Part shown: in pieces, positions 46,384 to 55,718 of the stretch
Numbering within the stretch: position 1 is the first letter of the stretch
Layout of the letters: every line of letters starts with the position of its first letter
Assembly: GCF_002007645.1 (NCBI RefSeq)
Contig: NZ_CP019791.1
Coordinates: forward strand, 1 to 64,000
From: Anaerohalosphaera lusitana
GTDB taxonomy: Bacteria; Planctomycetota; Phycisphaerae; Sedimentisphaerales; Anaerohalosphaeraceae
Direction: 5' to 3'
DNA length: 64,000 nucleotides
Translations under genes and position numbers: made by a program
The notes under the pieces: generated by a model
Told to the model about the DNA's origin: nothing
Database searches by the model: none
The model's input: the letters and a program-made list of their open reading frames with translations, nothing else

Positions 46384-48126
46384 ATGAAAAGGAACGGATC
46401 AGCGGACAATCGGAAAGAGGTTGATGACGCGGAGCGGGTTGTAGAACCTGTTGCGACGGCGAAGGGGCGGAATCTGCTCACGATCGCTGTGGTTGTGATC
46501 ATAGGTGCTCTTTTTGCGCCGACGGGTGGGTTTGTTTCGACGGTTCTCAATTTCGGATGGATACTGGCGTTCTGTCTGTTTGCGGCGGTGGTGATGATCG
46601 TTTTTGCCGCCCGTGATGTGGGGCAGTTGAGGGGGTTTGCGGGGCTGGTTTTCTTTTCTGTGGTTTTCCGGCAGGCGGTTGCGGTGGTTTCGGTGAAGAT
46701 GCTGTTTTATCATGGGACGGCATGCAGGCTGCTGGATAATGTAGGTGATATGTGGGCGTCGGCGGGCGGCGGGCCGATATGGACGATCACGGCTGGGCTG
46801 ATATTCGGCGCGATCGTTGCGGCGGGTTGGGCGGTCAGTCAGATCATCCGGCAGGCGGGGAAGGTGGCGGTCAACTCGATACCGTATAAATTCATAAGCA
46901 CTGATGCGGACATGAACGCGGGGCTGATCAGTGAGAATCAGGCGGAGGATATAAAGCAGCGGATAACGGATGAGGCGCGGTTTTATCTGTCGACGGCGGC
47001 GGTTTCGAAGCTGCTTTTGTTCGATGTGATCATGTCGGTTGTTTTCGTGCTGGCGGCTGGTGCTGGGATCGCTTTTTACAGGTCGTCTGTGATGGCGGAG
47101 AATATCGCGATGGGGCCTGAGGGAGTTGAGATCGGTGCGATAGCGACGGTATCGCTGGTGCCTGCTGCGGTCACGGTGATTCTGTGTGCGTGGCTGGTGA
47201 GGAAGAAGGACCTGGAGCTGAGCGAGGCTGGTGAGGCCGAGTCGGACCGGGGGTTCGATATGCACGAGTCGGAGGTTGAACGTGGGGGGGCTGAGATGGA
47301 GGTGCTGAATCCGGATTTTGTGCAGAAGAGCCTGGAGGCGGGGCCTTATCGGCTGGATGTAATGGAAGAGGCGGGGGATGAGGAAAACGATCTTACGGCG
47401 ACGCCTGAGGATGGTGAAGCAGAGGAAGAGGAGCAGGATCTGGCGGCGGTGCTGGGGGAGGCGTTGGGGCAGGACGATAGTAAGGGTGCAAGCGGTGGAA
47501 TGGATGAGGCGGACGGCGGTGAGATTTCGGTTGATGTTGAGCAAGCGGGGAGAGAGACCGGTGCGGATGCTGATTCGACGGAGGCGGAGCACGTGCGGGA
47601 GGATGAACCGGGTTCCGGTAGTGAGGAGGTGGATGTTTATGATGCGATCGCGGAGTTTTTTAGAGAATCGAGTGAGGGTGAAGCTAAGGTGCTTCTGCTT
47701 GGGGGGACGGGTGTCGAGAACATGCCGGTGACGGAAGTTGTGAATGCGGGATTTCATATGGCTGGGGAGGGGAGCCGATGTTTGGTGATCGATGCGGATA
47801 TCGATCGGCGAGCCGTTGCGGAGGCTTTCGATGCGGAGGGAGCAGAGGGGGCATCGCCTGCGTTGAGCTGTGTGGACAATCTGTGGGTGTGGACGGTCAA
47901 GCCGGAGGTGGGGAACCTGGGGGTGGATATCGCGAACAAGATCGAGGCGGAGCGGAGGCGGTTCGGGCGGATCATTATTTATGCGCCGGCGATCCGGGAC
48001 GATGCTTATTTCGGTAAGCTGGCGGGGATGGTGGATGCGGCTGTTTTGGCGGGGGATGTTGAGCGGGACGAGTATATGGCGGATCTCAAGGGGTTGCTGG
48101 AGGCGATGGGGTGCAGGTGTTTTTGA
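46384..48126 (+). CDS. Divergent FlhA membrane domain fused to a degenerate BY-kinase/MinD-like domain
   Basis: At the place where flhA follows flhB, this 580-residue protein starts at ATG 46384 (AGGAA before it). Residues 30-275 match the FlhA membrane half: about six to seven helices, VFFSVVFRQAVAVVSVKMLFYHG in place of LATLFRLSLNVASTRLILLHG, and FISTDADMNAGLISENQAEDIK in place of AIDADLNAGLIDEEEA, then EARFYLSTAAVSKLLLFD. Instead of the export-substrate domain there is an acidic linker (about 280-415) and a domain (about 418-580) with the order of a BY-kinase/MinD fold: KVLLLGGTGVENMP (Walker A Lys and Ser lost), CLVIDADID, IIYAPAI and DAAVLAGDVERDEY. It is not an ordinary FlhA; function unknown. 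A partner or paralogue of a real FlhA, or a regulator, are possible. Confidence 0.72.
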   Translation: MKRNGSADNRKEVDDAERVVEPVATAKGRNLLTIAVVVIIGALFAPTGGFVSTVLNFGWILAFCLFAAVVMIVFAARDVGQLRGFAGLVFFSVVFRQAVAVVSVKMLFYHGTACRLLDNVGDMWASAGGGPIWTITAGLIFGAIVAAGWAVSQIIRQAGKVAVNSIPYKFISTDADMNAGLISENQAEDIKQRITDEARFYLSTAAVSKLLLFDVIMSVVFVLAAGAGIAFYRSSVMAENIAMGPEGVEIGAIATVSLVPAAVTVILCAWLVRKKDLELSEAGEAESDRGFDMHESEVERGGAEMEVLNPDFVQKSLEAGPYRLDVMEEAGDEENDLTATPEDGEAEEEEQDLAAVLGEALGQDDSKGASGGMDEADGGEISVDVEQAGRETGADADSTEAEHVREDEPGSGSEEVDVYDAIAEFFRESSEGEAKVLLLGGTGVENMPVTEVVNAGFHMAGEGSRCLVIDADIDRRAVAEAFDAEGAEGASPALSCVDNLWVWTVKPEVGNLGVDIANKIEAERRRFGRIIIYAPAIRDDAYFGKLAGMVDAAVLAGDVERDEYMADLKGLLEAMGCRCF

Positions 48127-48200
48127 TGATGCGAAACAGGGTTAGACGGGCTTTAAAGCCATAAAACAGTTTTTGCTGTCGCTGATGATCGCGTTTGGTT

Positions 48201-50642
48201 CTACATCATTTGACCACCGCCGCTACCCATCATGCCGAGTGCACCCATTTGCTGCTGGATGCTTGCGAGCTGGGCCTCTAGGCGGGCGAACCGCTGAGTG
48301 AGGCGTTCCTTTTCGCGGTTCAGGCGGTCCTCTTCGCGTTCGATGCGGTCGCTGTAGTTCTCTATGCTGCCCTTTATGTTATCGCGCGCGATGGTCAGAT
48401 AGCCGTCGGTTGAATCGAGGACCTTGTCGAGTGCGTCCGAGATAGCGCCGGCGAAACCTTGCTGGACGCTGACGGTTGCTGTGTATTCGGTGCCTTCGGT
48501 GAGGGTGGACATGTCGAGTTTGATCTGGAGGTCGCGTTCGGGGAGGTCGTCGCCGTCTTCGCTTTCTTTTGCCTGGAAGGTTATGACGCCGGAGGTATCG
48601 TTCCATGAGTCGGCTTCGCGCCATTCGGTTTCGCCTTCGGGGCGGATCCATACCTGGTCGATCTCGTTGGAGCCGTCGGTGGTGGTCTGGACCTTTACTT
48701 TGTATGAGCCGGCGGTGGTGTATTTGCTCGCGCCGTAGAAGGAGATTATCTTGTGGGCGTCATTGGTGATCGTGCCTGTTTTGTCGGCGCCGATGATGGA
48801 GAGCACGTCGTTGAAGCCGTTGTCCATTGCTTCTTCGAGGGCTTCGGAGTCGAGTGATAGGACGCCGTCGCTGTCGATCTCGAGGCCGATGTCCTGGGGC
48901 ATGAGGTAGTCGTGTACGGTGTCGACGAAGCCTGTGGCGGTGGTTGCGAGGGGTGTTCGCATGATGGAACGGACGGTGCGCACGGTGCTGTTGGAGATGA
49001 GGATGCCGGCCTTTTCGGTTTCCGGGTTGTACTTTGTATTTTCCTTGATGAATGACATGAGGCCGTTGTAGGCCTTGACGAGCGAGCCGAGCTTTTTCTG
49101 GATAGCTTTTGTGTCTTTGCTTACGCCTATGTCGATTGTTTCGAGGTTTGCTGGGTCGGAGGTGTCGGTGGTGCCGTGGAGGTTTATGGTGACGCCGGGG
49201 AGGATGTCCTTGAGGGTGTTGGACGAGCGGGATATCCATTCGGTCTCGCCAGTGGGGTAGCCGTCGACCTTGATCATGCTGTCCTGGGCGTTCTGCGTTT
49301 CGGTGAAGCTGGCGGGGTCGAGGATATTGGAGTGCTGGCCGCCTACGGTGCCGGCTGTTGTGTCGAAAGTGGGGAGCTGGAGGTCCGAACCGTTGCCGGC
49401 GTTGTCGTAGGTTAGTGTGAGAGATGTTGAGCTTGCGCCGGATGTGTCGTCGATGAGTTTTATCTGGCCGTCTTCGAGTTTGGCTTCGGCGACGCCTTCG
49501 AACGCATCGTTTATGCGGTCGAGCAAGTGGTCCATGGTCGTGGTGGCGGTGACGTTCAGGGTTACGGAGGGGATGTTTACGCCCATGTTGTCGGTGCCGT
49601 CGATGGTTATGGTTTCGCCGCCTGCAAGTTCGCCGCGGAACTGGGCGAGATCGGTAATCTTTGTGTTGGCTTCGGCTTCGGTACCGGCCTTGGTGAAGGG
49701 GAGCGAGAGGTCGGCGGTTTCGAGGGCTGCTGTGCCGGTCGCGATGTAGTCGAGGCCGAGGTTGTATGAGGTGCCGTCGGCGTCGTTTGTTACGATTATC
49801 TGGCCGGAGTCGATGGTTGCGGTGGCGGTGCCGGTGAGGGAAGTGTTTATTGCGGAGAGCAGATCGTTGACGTCGGTGCTGTCGGTGATGTTGAGGGTGC
49901 CGACTTCTGCGTTGGTGTCGTCTTTGATGCTGATGTAGTCGCCGTCGGCGCGGGTGCCGGTGAACTGTACGAGATCGGTGATGAGGGTGCCGGTGGAGGC
50001 GAACTCGGATTCGCTGAAGGCTTTGTAGCCGCTGCTTTGGCCGAGTACCTGAGTTGTGGAATTATTGACGCTGATCTGGTAGTTCGAGCCTGCGTCATTA
50101 CCTGAGAGCACGAGGTGGTAGACGCCTTCTGTGCCGTTGTCGTATTCGAGTATGTTTGCGGTGAGGCCTGGGTTTTCGGGGTCGTTGTTTATGAGGCCGA
50201 CGAGGTCCTCGAGGGTGGTTTCGTCGTTGGTTTCGATCACGCGTTCTTCGTGGTTGTAGGAGTAGATGAATTTGCCCGCGCCTACGAGGGAGTCCTGGAA
50301 GCGGAAGCCGGTGTCGTGTACCCAGCTTTCGGTGGTCGCGAGCTGTTTGACGGCGATGGTGTGGGAGCCTTCGAAGACTTTTGAGGAGTCGACGGAGACG
50401 GAAAGGACATCGCTGTCGGAGGAAGTGGAGTTGTAGCCTCGCAGGTTGTCGGCGCCTACGAGTTTGCCGGCGGCGGATTCGAAGCTGTTGAGCTTTGCTT
50501 CGAGCTCACCGAGTGCGGCGTCCTTCTGTTCCCATTCCTGTTTCTGGTATTTATAGTTGTACAGCCGACCCTGCATCGACGCCATGAGCTGCTGGACGAT
50601 GGACTGGGTATCGAGGCCGCTTGAAAGACCACTAAGTTCCAT
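48201..50642 (-). CDS. fliD: Flagellar filament cap / hook-associated protein 2 FliD
   Basis: FliD caps the filament and helps flagellin fold into place. N-terminal LSGLSSGLDTQSIVQQLMASM and C-terminal coiled coil (YSDRIEREEDRLNREKERLTQRFARLEAQLASIQQQMGALG) are typical. The 813-residue length is above the usual 450-670; extra beta-rich domains with a repeated theme (LTADLSL, ITDLAQF, TITIDG) occupy the middle. It is at the end of a minus-strand operon with two TPR proteins. Confidence 0.93.
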   Translation of the reverse strand: MELSGLSSGLDTQSIVQQLMASMQGRLYNYKYQKQEWEQKDAALGELEAKLNSFESAAGKLVGADNLRGYNSTSSDSDVLSVSVDSSKVFEGSHTIAVKQLATTESWVHDTGFRFQDSLVGAGKFIYSYNHEERVIETNDETTLEDLVGLINNDPENPGLTANILEYDNGTEGVYHLVLSGNDAGSNYQISVNNSTTQVLGQSSGYKAFSESEFASTGTLITDLVQFTGTRADGDYISIKDDTNAEVGTLNITDSTDVNDLLSAINTSLTGTATATIDSGQIIVTNDADGTSYNLGLDYIATGTAALETADLSLPFTKAGTEAEANTKITDLAQFRGELAGGETITIDGTDNMGVNIPSVTLNVTATTTMDHLLDRINDAFEGVAEAKLEDGQIKLIDDTSGASSTSLTLTYDNAGNGSDLQLPTFDTTAGTVGGQHSNILDPASFTETQNAQDSMIKVDGYPTGETEWISRSSNTLKDILPGVTINLHGTTDTSDPANLETIDIGVSKDTKAIQKKLGSLVKAYNGLMSFIKENTKYNPETEKAGILISNSTVRTVRSIMRTPLATTATGFVDTVHDYLMPQDIGLEIDSDGVLSLDSEALEEAMDNGFNDVLSIIGADKTGTITNDAHKIISFYGASKYTTAGSYKVKVQTTTDGSNEIDQVWIRPEGETEWREADSWNDTSGVITFQAKESEDGDDLPERDLQIKLDMSTLTEGTEYTATVSVQQGFAGAISDALDKVLDSTDGYLTIARDNIKGSIENYSDRIEREEDRLNREKERLTQRFARLEAQLASIQQQMGALGMMGSGGGQMM

Positions 50643-50668
50643 TTTTGCCTCTATTTTACATTATCAAG

Positions 50669-50689
50669 AGGGACCGATCCTTCGGCCCT
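50669..50689. other. Hairpin in the fliD leader
   Basis: AGGG-A-CCGA (50669-50677) pairs with TCGGCCCT (50682-50689) with one bulged A and a 4-base loop. It lies between fliD and the upstream helical protein gene, without a T run. It may be an mRNA processing or stability element. Confidence 0.3.
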
Positions 50690-50770
50690 ATGATATTATT
50701 TTCGTTTGTTTTTGTCTCAGCTTGACAGCAATTCCGGTTAGATTCGTCAATTGGGCGTAATTAGATATGA

Positions 50771-51127
50771 TTATCGGTAATTTTTTGTACTTTCGTTGTA
50801 CTTGGAGACTGCTTTGTGACCTTTGCTGACCTTAGTTAGCTGCCGGAGTGTCTTTTCTTTTTGCGCAAACATGGCGGCTGAGATCCGGCGATAGAGGTTC
50901 AGTATGCGTTGGCGGGAATCGTTGAATTCGTCACGTTCGAGTACTTTGTTCTCGGCAATAAACTCGGCCACGTATGCCGCTTCGGTGGTTGTTCTGGAGG
51001 AGCGGGCGTCGTCGTCCTGATGGACGTGGTTGAGCTGGTCCTGCAGGAGTTTTTCAAGGCATGCGACGGCCTGGGCGGGTTCGATGTCCCGGAGGTCGTC
51101 AGTTTTATTTGCGTTTTCTGGTTTCAT
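50771..51127 (-). CDS. Small helical protein of the fliD operon
   Basis: A 118-residue soluble, strongly charged helical protein; no known signature. It lies between a TPR gene (7 bases away) and fliD (128 bases away). FliT-like or FlgN-like export chaperones for FliD are small and helical and often lie here, so a FliD chaperone is the most reasonable inference. Nothing in the sequence proves it. Confidence 0.5.
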   Translation of the reverse strand: MKPENANKTDDLRDIEPAQAVACLEKLLQDQLNHVHQDDDARSSRTTTEAAYVAEFIAENKVLERDEFNDSRQRILNLYRRISAAMFAQKEKTLRQLTKVSKGHKAVSKYNESTKNYR

Positions 51128-51133
51128 GACATC

Positions 51134-51769
51134 TCATGCTTTCTGTGCAAGTTGGTGCTCGACTTCTTCGAGTAAAGCGGCAGCATCGGTGTTATCACTG
51201 TCAGCTTTGAGTACAGCATTGAGTGCGCGCTGAGCCTTTTGCAGTTTGCCGTCACGCATGTACAGGGTGGCGACGCAGAACATGACGGAATGATCGTCGG
51301 GGTGCATTGAGAGGTAGACTTCCAGGTAATGCGTTACTTTTTCGAACGAGCCCATCTGACAGGAAGTCTGGAACAGCCCCAGCAGTGCGGAGAGATTGTC
51401 GGTATCCTGCTCGAGACATTTTAAATATCTGTCGAACGCCTCGGTGTATGCGCCTGCATTATGGTATATCATTGCAAGGCCGCAATGCGCCTTTGCATTG
51501 GTTCTGTCGAGTCGGAGGGCGACTTTGAAAGCGTTTTCGGCTTCGTCGGTGTTGCCGTTCTGGAACGCTACGGCGCCGATGCCTACGTAGGGTTCCGCCC
51601 TGTCGGGGTCGATGTCGGCGGCCTGATCGTAGCAGAGCTGTGCCTGCTGATGATCACCAACTGAGAGGTAGCAATCGCCAAGCTCGGTAAGTGCGGTAAA
51701 ACCCTCTTCTGCTGACTGATCGGTAAGTCGCAGGGAAGCGGGAAAATTTAGTTTGTTATTTTCTTTCAC
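51134..51769 (-). CDS. TPR-repeat protein of the fliD operon, 211 residues
   Basis: Starts at GTG 51769 (AAAGGA upstream). About four tetratricopeptide repeats (LTELGDCYLSVGDHQQAQLCYDQAADIDPDRAEPYVGIG and similar) cover residues 20-200. No signal peptide, no enzymatic domain. It is likely a cytoplasmic scaffold or chaperone. The gene lies in tandem with another TPR gene. Confidence 0.8.
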   Translation of the reverse strand: MKENNKLNFPASLRLTDQSAEEGFTALTELGDCYLSVGDHQQAQLCYDQAADIDPDRAEPYVGIGAVAFQNGNTDEAENAFKVALRLDRTNAKAHCGLAMIYHNAGAYTEAFDRYLKCLEQDTDNLSALLGLFQTSCQMGSFEKVTHYLEVYLSMHPDDHSVMFCVATLYMRDGKLQKAQRALNAVLKADSDNTDAAALLEEVEHQLAQKA

Positions 51770-51790
51770 AGTTAATCCTTTGCTGCAATA

Positions 51791-52264
51791 TCACTGCTGA
51801 TTCTGCCTGCTCTGAATTATTTCGATCATGGGTTTGAGGATCTCCTGGTCCGGCGTCATTTTGAGCGACCACTCGAGCATTTCGTTTGCCTGTTCGCAGT
51901 TCTCATTCTGAAGGAACTGGTTTGCTGTTCGGTTGAGAAGGTCGCAGTTGAGGATGCTGAGCCGATCCATCTTTTCGAACTGTTTTTTTGCTTGTTCCGG
52001 ACGGTTGGCGGATAGGTAGGCCTCGGCGAGATTCCAGTAGACCTGGGGGCAATCTTCATCGACCTGACGAGCCTGCTCGAAGTGTTGAATAGCTTCGTCT
52101 GTCTTGCCCATGCAGAACAGGATAGCGCCCTTGTCGTTGAGAGCCTCCAGATCGTCGGGACTGGTTTCGAGATGTTCGGAGATTAGTTCCAGGGCCTGGT
52201 CATGCTTGCCCTGTTCGGCGAGTTCGAGGCCCTTCTGATAAGATTTGCTCTTGTTATTTTCCAT
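51791..52264 (-). CDS. TPR-repeat protein of the fliD operon, 157 residues
   Basis: First gene of the operon, preceded by AAGGCAGGA. Three to four TPR units (KGLELAEQGKHDQALELISEHLE, and after it) fill the protein. It lies 46 bases downstream of a sigma-54-like site, so it heads a flagellar operon with the second TPR gene, the helical protein and fliD. Its partner is unknown. Confidence 0.8.
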   Translation of the reverse strand: MENNKSKSYQKGLELAEQGKHDQALELISEHLETSPDDLEALNDKGAILFCMGKTDEAIQHFEQARQVDEDCPQVYWNLAEAYLSANRPEQAKKQFEKMDRLSILNCDLLNRTANQFLQNENCEQANEMLEWSLKMTPDQEILKPMIEIIQSRQNQQ

Positions 52265-52309
52265 TTTAGTCCTGCCTTAGAATAGAATCATTCAAACGCA
52301 TTTCATAAC

Positions 52310-52325
52310 TGCAAACTCTGTGCCG
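52310..52325 (-). promoter_or_regulatory. Sigma-54-like promoter of the TPR-fliD operon
   Basis: On the minus strand CGGCAC-N5-TTGCA: 5 of 6 bases of TGGCAC and all of TTGCA match, and GG to GC spacing is correct. It is about 46 bases before the first TPR gene. Confidence 0.75.
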
Positions 52326-52512
52326 GAAAAGTGAAACTGCTGCATTTTTGTTTAGTGCGATCCTGTTCACCTGCAACAGCCCTGTCGCGGGCCAAGAAGG
52401 CGGATGCTAGCGTATACAACGCCCGTGCAGGAATGAGAGCGAAATTGCAAAGCTTTGGCCGTGTATAAATATCGAACAGAGGCGATACGAGATTGACAGA
52501 AAACGCTTTCAC

Positions 52513-53691
52513 TCAGTTGATGAAATCTACGAGTGATGTGGACATGAGCTTGCCCGTGACGGAGAGGGACATCTGATAGAGAGTCTGTCTGCGGGTCAGG
52601 TCCATGGCAACCTGGGCGATGTCGGCCTGCTGCAGGGTGGTGGCTTCTTCTTCGGAGTTAACTTTGACATTCTCGAAACTGTCGACGACCGTCTGCAGGC
52701 TGGTTATCCGGCTACCGACGAGTGTGAGATCGGCAGCGACCTTGTCGTGAACCTCCTGTAGCGACTTTATGGCTTCATCGAGCTGTACGTCGGCGGCTTC
52801 GGTATCAGTATCCTTAAGTAGATTGCGAATCTTTATGAGCAAATTGAAGACATCGTGTGTGCCGCGTACACTGAGCTGATCGGTGCCGGTCTGGGTTATG
52901 CCGGTAGTGTCGACGTACATGACTTCGCCTGTGCGGGAATCGGTGACGGCGGTGTTCGCCTCGCCTCCGACTGGCACGGTCGTTTTCGAGAGGCCGCCGT
53001 CGATCGATATCTGATAGTTGGTGCCGTCGTGGGTGACTTCCAATTCGAAATCGCCTTTGACGCTGGAAGTGCCGGTGCCTGCGACTGCGCCGGTGTTCGA
53101 TTCGACGAAAAATATCTGGCGGTCGCCAGATGCACGGAAGATATCATCGCCAACAAAATTGGCACCTATTTCGACGCCGGGGGAGAGCTCTACGCGGCGT
53201 TCGGCGGTGCTGCCCTGGTAAACGATGCGATCTATCTGGCCGTTTTTCTTTTCGACTTTGTAAGGCGGTATGGAAGAATTATCGCCGCCGAAATAATACT
53301 GGCCCTGGTGCTTTGTGTTGGCAAGAGAAACCATCTGATTTATCAGATCGTCCATTCCCGCGGCGACGCCCTGTCGTGCGGAAGCGTCCATGCTCATGAC
53401 CCTGGTAAGGTCGCCTTTGAGGCCTGTGAGTCTTTCGGAGATCAGTTCGAGATTTGCGGACGCGGAATTGAAGCGGTTTACCACGCGGTCCATTTCTGTC
53501 ATGTAATGATCAACGTCACGTATTTCGGTGCGCAGGGTGAGGATGCGGTTTGCGTCGGAGACATCGTCGGAGGGCTTGATGATGCGATTGCCCGTAGACG
53601 CCTGCTGCTGCAGATACGTCAGGGCCTGGGTGTGTGACTGCAGAGCCCAGCTTGTTGTTCTGAACATTGTACCGAATGACGAATATGACAT
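52513..53691 (-). CDS. flgL: Hook-filament junction protein FlgL
   Basis: FlgL joins hook and filament. The 392-residue protein has a flagellin-like N-terminal helix region (FRTTSWALQSHTQALTYLQQQASTGNRI, DVSDANRILTLR) and C-terminal (QADIAQVAMDLTRRQTLYQMSLSVTGKLM). It is the last gene of the long flg operon, 16 bases after flgK. Confidence 0.94.
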   Translation of the reverse strand: MSYSSFGTMFRTTSWALQSHTQALTYLQQQASTGNRIIKPSDDVSDANRILTLRTEIRDVDHYMTEMDRVVNRFNSASANLELISERLTGLKGDLTRVMSMDASARQGVAAGMDDLINQMVSLANTKHQGQYYFGGDNSSIPPYKVEKKNGQIDRIVYQGSTAERRVELSPGVEIGANFVGDDIFRASGDRQIFFVESNTGAVAGTGTSSVKGDFELEVTHDGTNYQISIDGGLSKTTVPVGGEANTAVTDSRTGEVMYVDTTGITQTGTDQLSVRGTHDVFNLLIKIRNLLKDTDTEAADVQLDEAIKSLQEVHDKVAADLTLVGSRITSLQTVVDSFENVKVNSEEEATTLQQADIAQVAMDLTRRQTLYQMSLSVTGKLMSTSLVDFIN

Positions 53692-53706
53692 GATCCAACC
53701 TCGTAA

Positions 53707-55695
53707 TTAGATGATCTGCATTATCTGATCCAGCGAACCCTTCATGGTGTTCATGTACTTGGCCATCGCCTGGAACATCTGCTGGAAGACGAGCATCTGG
53801 GCAGCTTCGTTGTTGATGTCCACGCCGCTGACCGTATCGCGTTCAGCCATGAGTCCGTTGATGATATCTTTCGTGCTCTTGTCCTTCATCTCGGCGAGGC
53901 TGACATCGCGACTGACACCTACGCTTATTTTGCGGTAGTAGTCGTCGACCTTCATCGAGTCGAGACTTGACAGCTTCATGTTGGCAACATCAGCGATACG
54001 CTTGACGTTGACGTTGTCGGTCATTTCGGTACCGAGCGATGAGGCAATCATCGAAGGAGCATCCTTGATGCGCTGCGTGATCGATATGTCCGAAGCATCG
54101 CGTCCACTGAAGAATGTGTTGACACCGGCGGCAGCGAGAAGGCCCGAGGTGTCGGAGTTACCTATCGCTTCGACGGTGAATGTCTCGCCGGCCGTGAGGT
54201 CGCCTGGCGCGAGGCTTATCTTGAGGTCGTGATTCGGATCGATGGTCAGGTCCGTGCCCGGCGAGTAGCCCGAACCGACGTCGAGGGTGTTGACGGTCTG
54301 ACCCGCGGAATTCTGGACCTGAAGCTGGAGGCCGTCTGTGACGCCAACGGTGCCTGTCCCTATTATGTTGAAGGTATAAGTTTCATCTGTGGTAGAGACG
54401 TATGTGCCCGAGATGGAAGCTTCTGCTGTTCCGGTATAGCCTGCTGAGAAAGCGGTGGGCTCGGGAAGGACGCCGGGGAGAAAATCGAACTTGCGGTCGG
54501 CGTCGGCTTCTATGTGCAAAGAATCGTTTCGGATGCTTGCTGAGATGCCGGAGAGACTGTCCAGTTTTGTCGCGATAGATGCGAGGGTGTCGGTTTCGGT
54601 ATCGACAATGATAGACTCGCGGGTGATCTGGCCTGTCGTGGTGTCTGTTATCCTTACATTGATCCCGCCGTCGGTGACTGTCGGCGTGAAAGTGTCGAGT
54701 GTAGTCGAGGGCATGGCCCAGCCGGTCAGTTCGGTGAAAGAACCGCCGGTCCCGCTGTCCTCGTTGTAGGCGGGCACTCCCTGAGTGTGGAACTGGTTTA
54801 CCTGGGTGATGACTGTCTCGGCAAGGTTGTTGAGGTCGCCTATCAGGGGTGAGAGGTGATCATTTTTGAGTGAGATCAGGCCGCCCAATTTGCCGCCGGG
54901 GAAGTCCGGCGAGAAGTTGTTGAGGCCGTCCAGCGATATGCCGAACTGGTCTTCTCCAATTGGGCTGGCCTTGAGCTCGCTGCTTTGGGAGCCGAGCACA
55001 ACCGCAATGCCGCCGACTGAAACATCTATCACGCCGTCTTCGCGATGCCTGGTTGATATGCCTACGAGTTCCGATAATTCGGTTATGGCCTGATCGCGTC
55101 TGTCCTTGAGATTATTCGTGTCTGCGCTGCGAATATCCAGTGACTTGATCTGATAATTCATGTCAGCGATCTGGCTGGTGAGTGAGTTAACATGATCGAT
55201 AACGTCACGTGCCTCGGTAACGACCTGGTCGCTCATATCGGCAAGGAAGGAACGCGTGGTGTGGAAATAGCTGACCATGGCTTGAGCATTGTTGATCAGC
55301 TCGGCCTGGGTGATCGAGCTCTGCGGGTCGGCGGCCATGCTGCGGAAAGACGTAAAGAAATCGCCCAGCTTGGTGCCGAGATTGTCCTCGGTGAGTTCGC
55401 CGAGTACGCTTTCGATGGATTTTAGCGCAGAAAGCTCACGGGAGACCTGGCCGGAGGCGGAATTCTGTGTGAGCAGTTCCTGTTCGAGGAGATTGTCGAT
55501 GAGCCTTTTTGCATCGCCCGAGATGACGCCGCTTTCGATGAACACGCCGTCTGCGCCTATGGTTCCTGCGGGGCGCAGCTCTACGCGCTGGCGGTGATAT
55601 CCTTCGGTGGCCGCGTTGGCGATATTATTTCCGATTGTCTGAAGGGATTTTTGAGCTGCCGCTATGCCGCTCAACCCTATTGAGAAACCATCCAT
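53707..55695 (-). CDS. flgK: Hook-associated protein 1 FlgK
   Basis: FlgK is the first junction protein on the hook. The 662-residue protein starts SIGLSGIAAAQKSLQTIGNNIANAATEGYHRQRVEL, and ends SGVDINNEAAQMLVFQQMFQAMAKYM. The middle region (about 350-560) is beta-rich, as in large FlgK proteins. It lies between flgN and flgL. Confidence 0.96.
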   Translation of the reverse strand: MDGFSIGLSGIAAAQKSLQTIGNNIANAATEGYHRQRVELRPAGTIGADGVFIESGVISGDAKRLIDNLLEQELLTQNSASGQVSRELSALKSIESVLGELTEDNLGTKLGDFFTSFRSMAADPQSSITQAELINNAQAMVSYFHTTRSFLADMSDQVVTEARDVIDHVNSLTSQIADMNYQIKSLDIRSADTNNLKDRRDQAITELSELVGISTRHREDGVIDVSVGGIAVVLGSQSSELKASPIGEDQFGISLDGLNNFSPDFPGGKLGGLISLKNDHLSPLIGDLNNLAETVITQVNQFHTQGVPAYNEDSGTGGSFTELTGWAMPSTTLDTFTPTVTDGGINVRITDTTTGQITRESIIVDTETDTLASIATKLDSLSGISASIRNDSLHIEADADRKFDFLPGVLPEPTAFSAGYTGTAEASISGTYVSTTDETYTFNIIGTGTVGVTDGLQLQVQNSAGQTVNTLDVGSGYSPGTDLTIDPNHDLKISLAPGDLTAGETFTVEAIGNSDTSGLLAAAGVNTFFSGRDASDISITQRIKDAPSMIASSLGTEMTDNVNVKRIADVANMKLSSLDSMKVDDYYRKISVGVSRDVSLAEMKDKSTKDIINGLMAERDTVSGVDINNEAAQMLVFQQMFQAMAKYMNTMKGSLDQIMQII

Positions 55696-55718
55696 TTAAA
55701 GCTCCTGTAATGAGCGTG

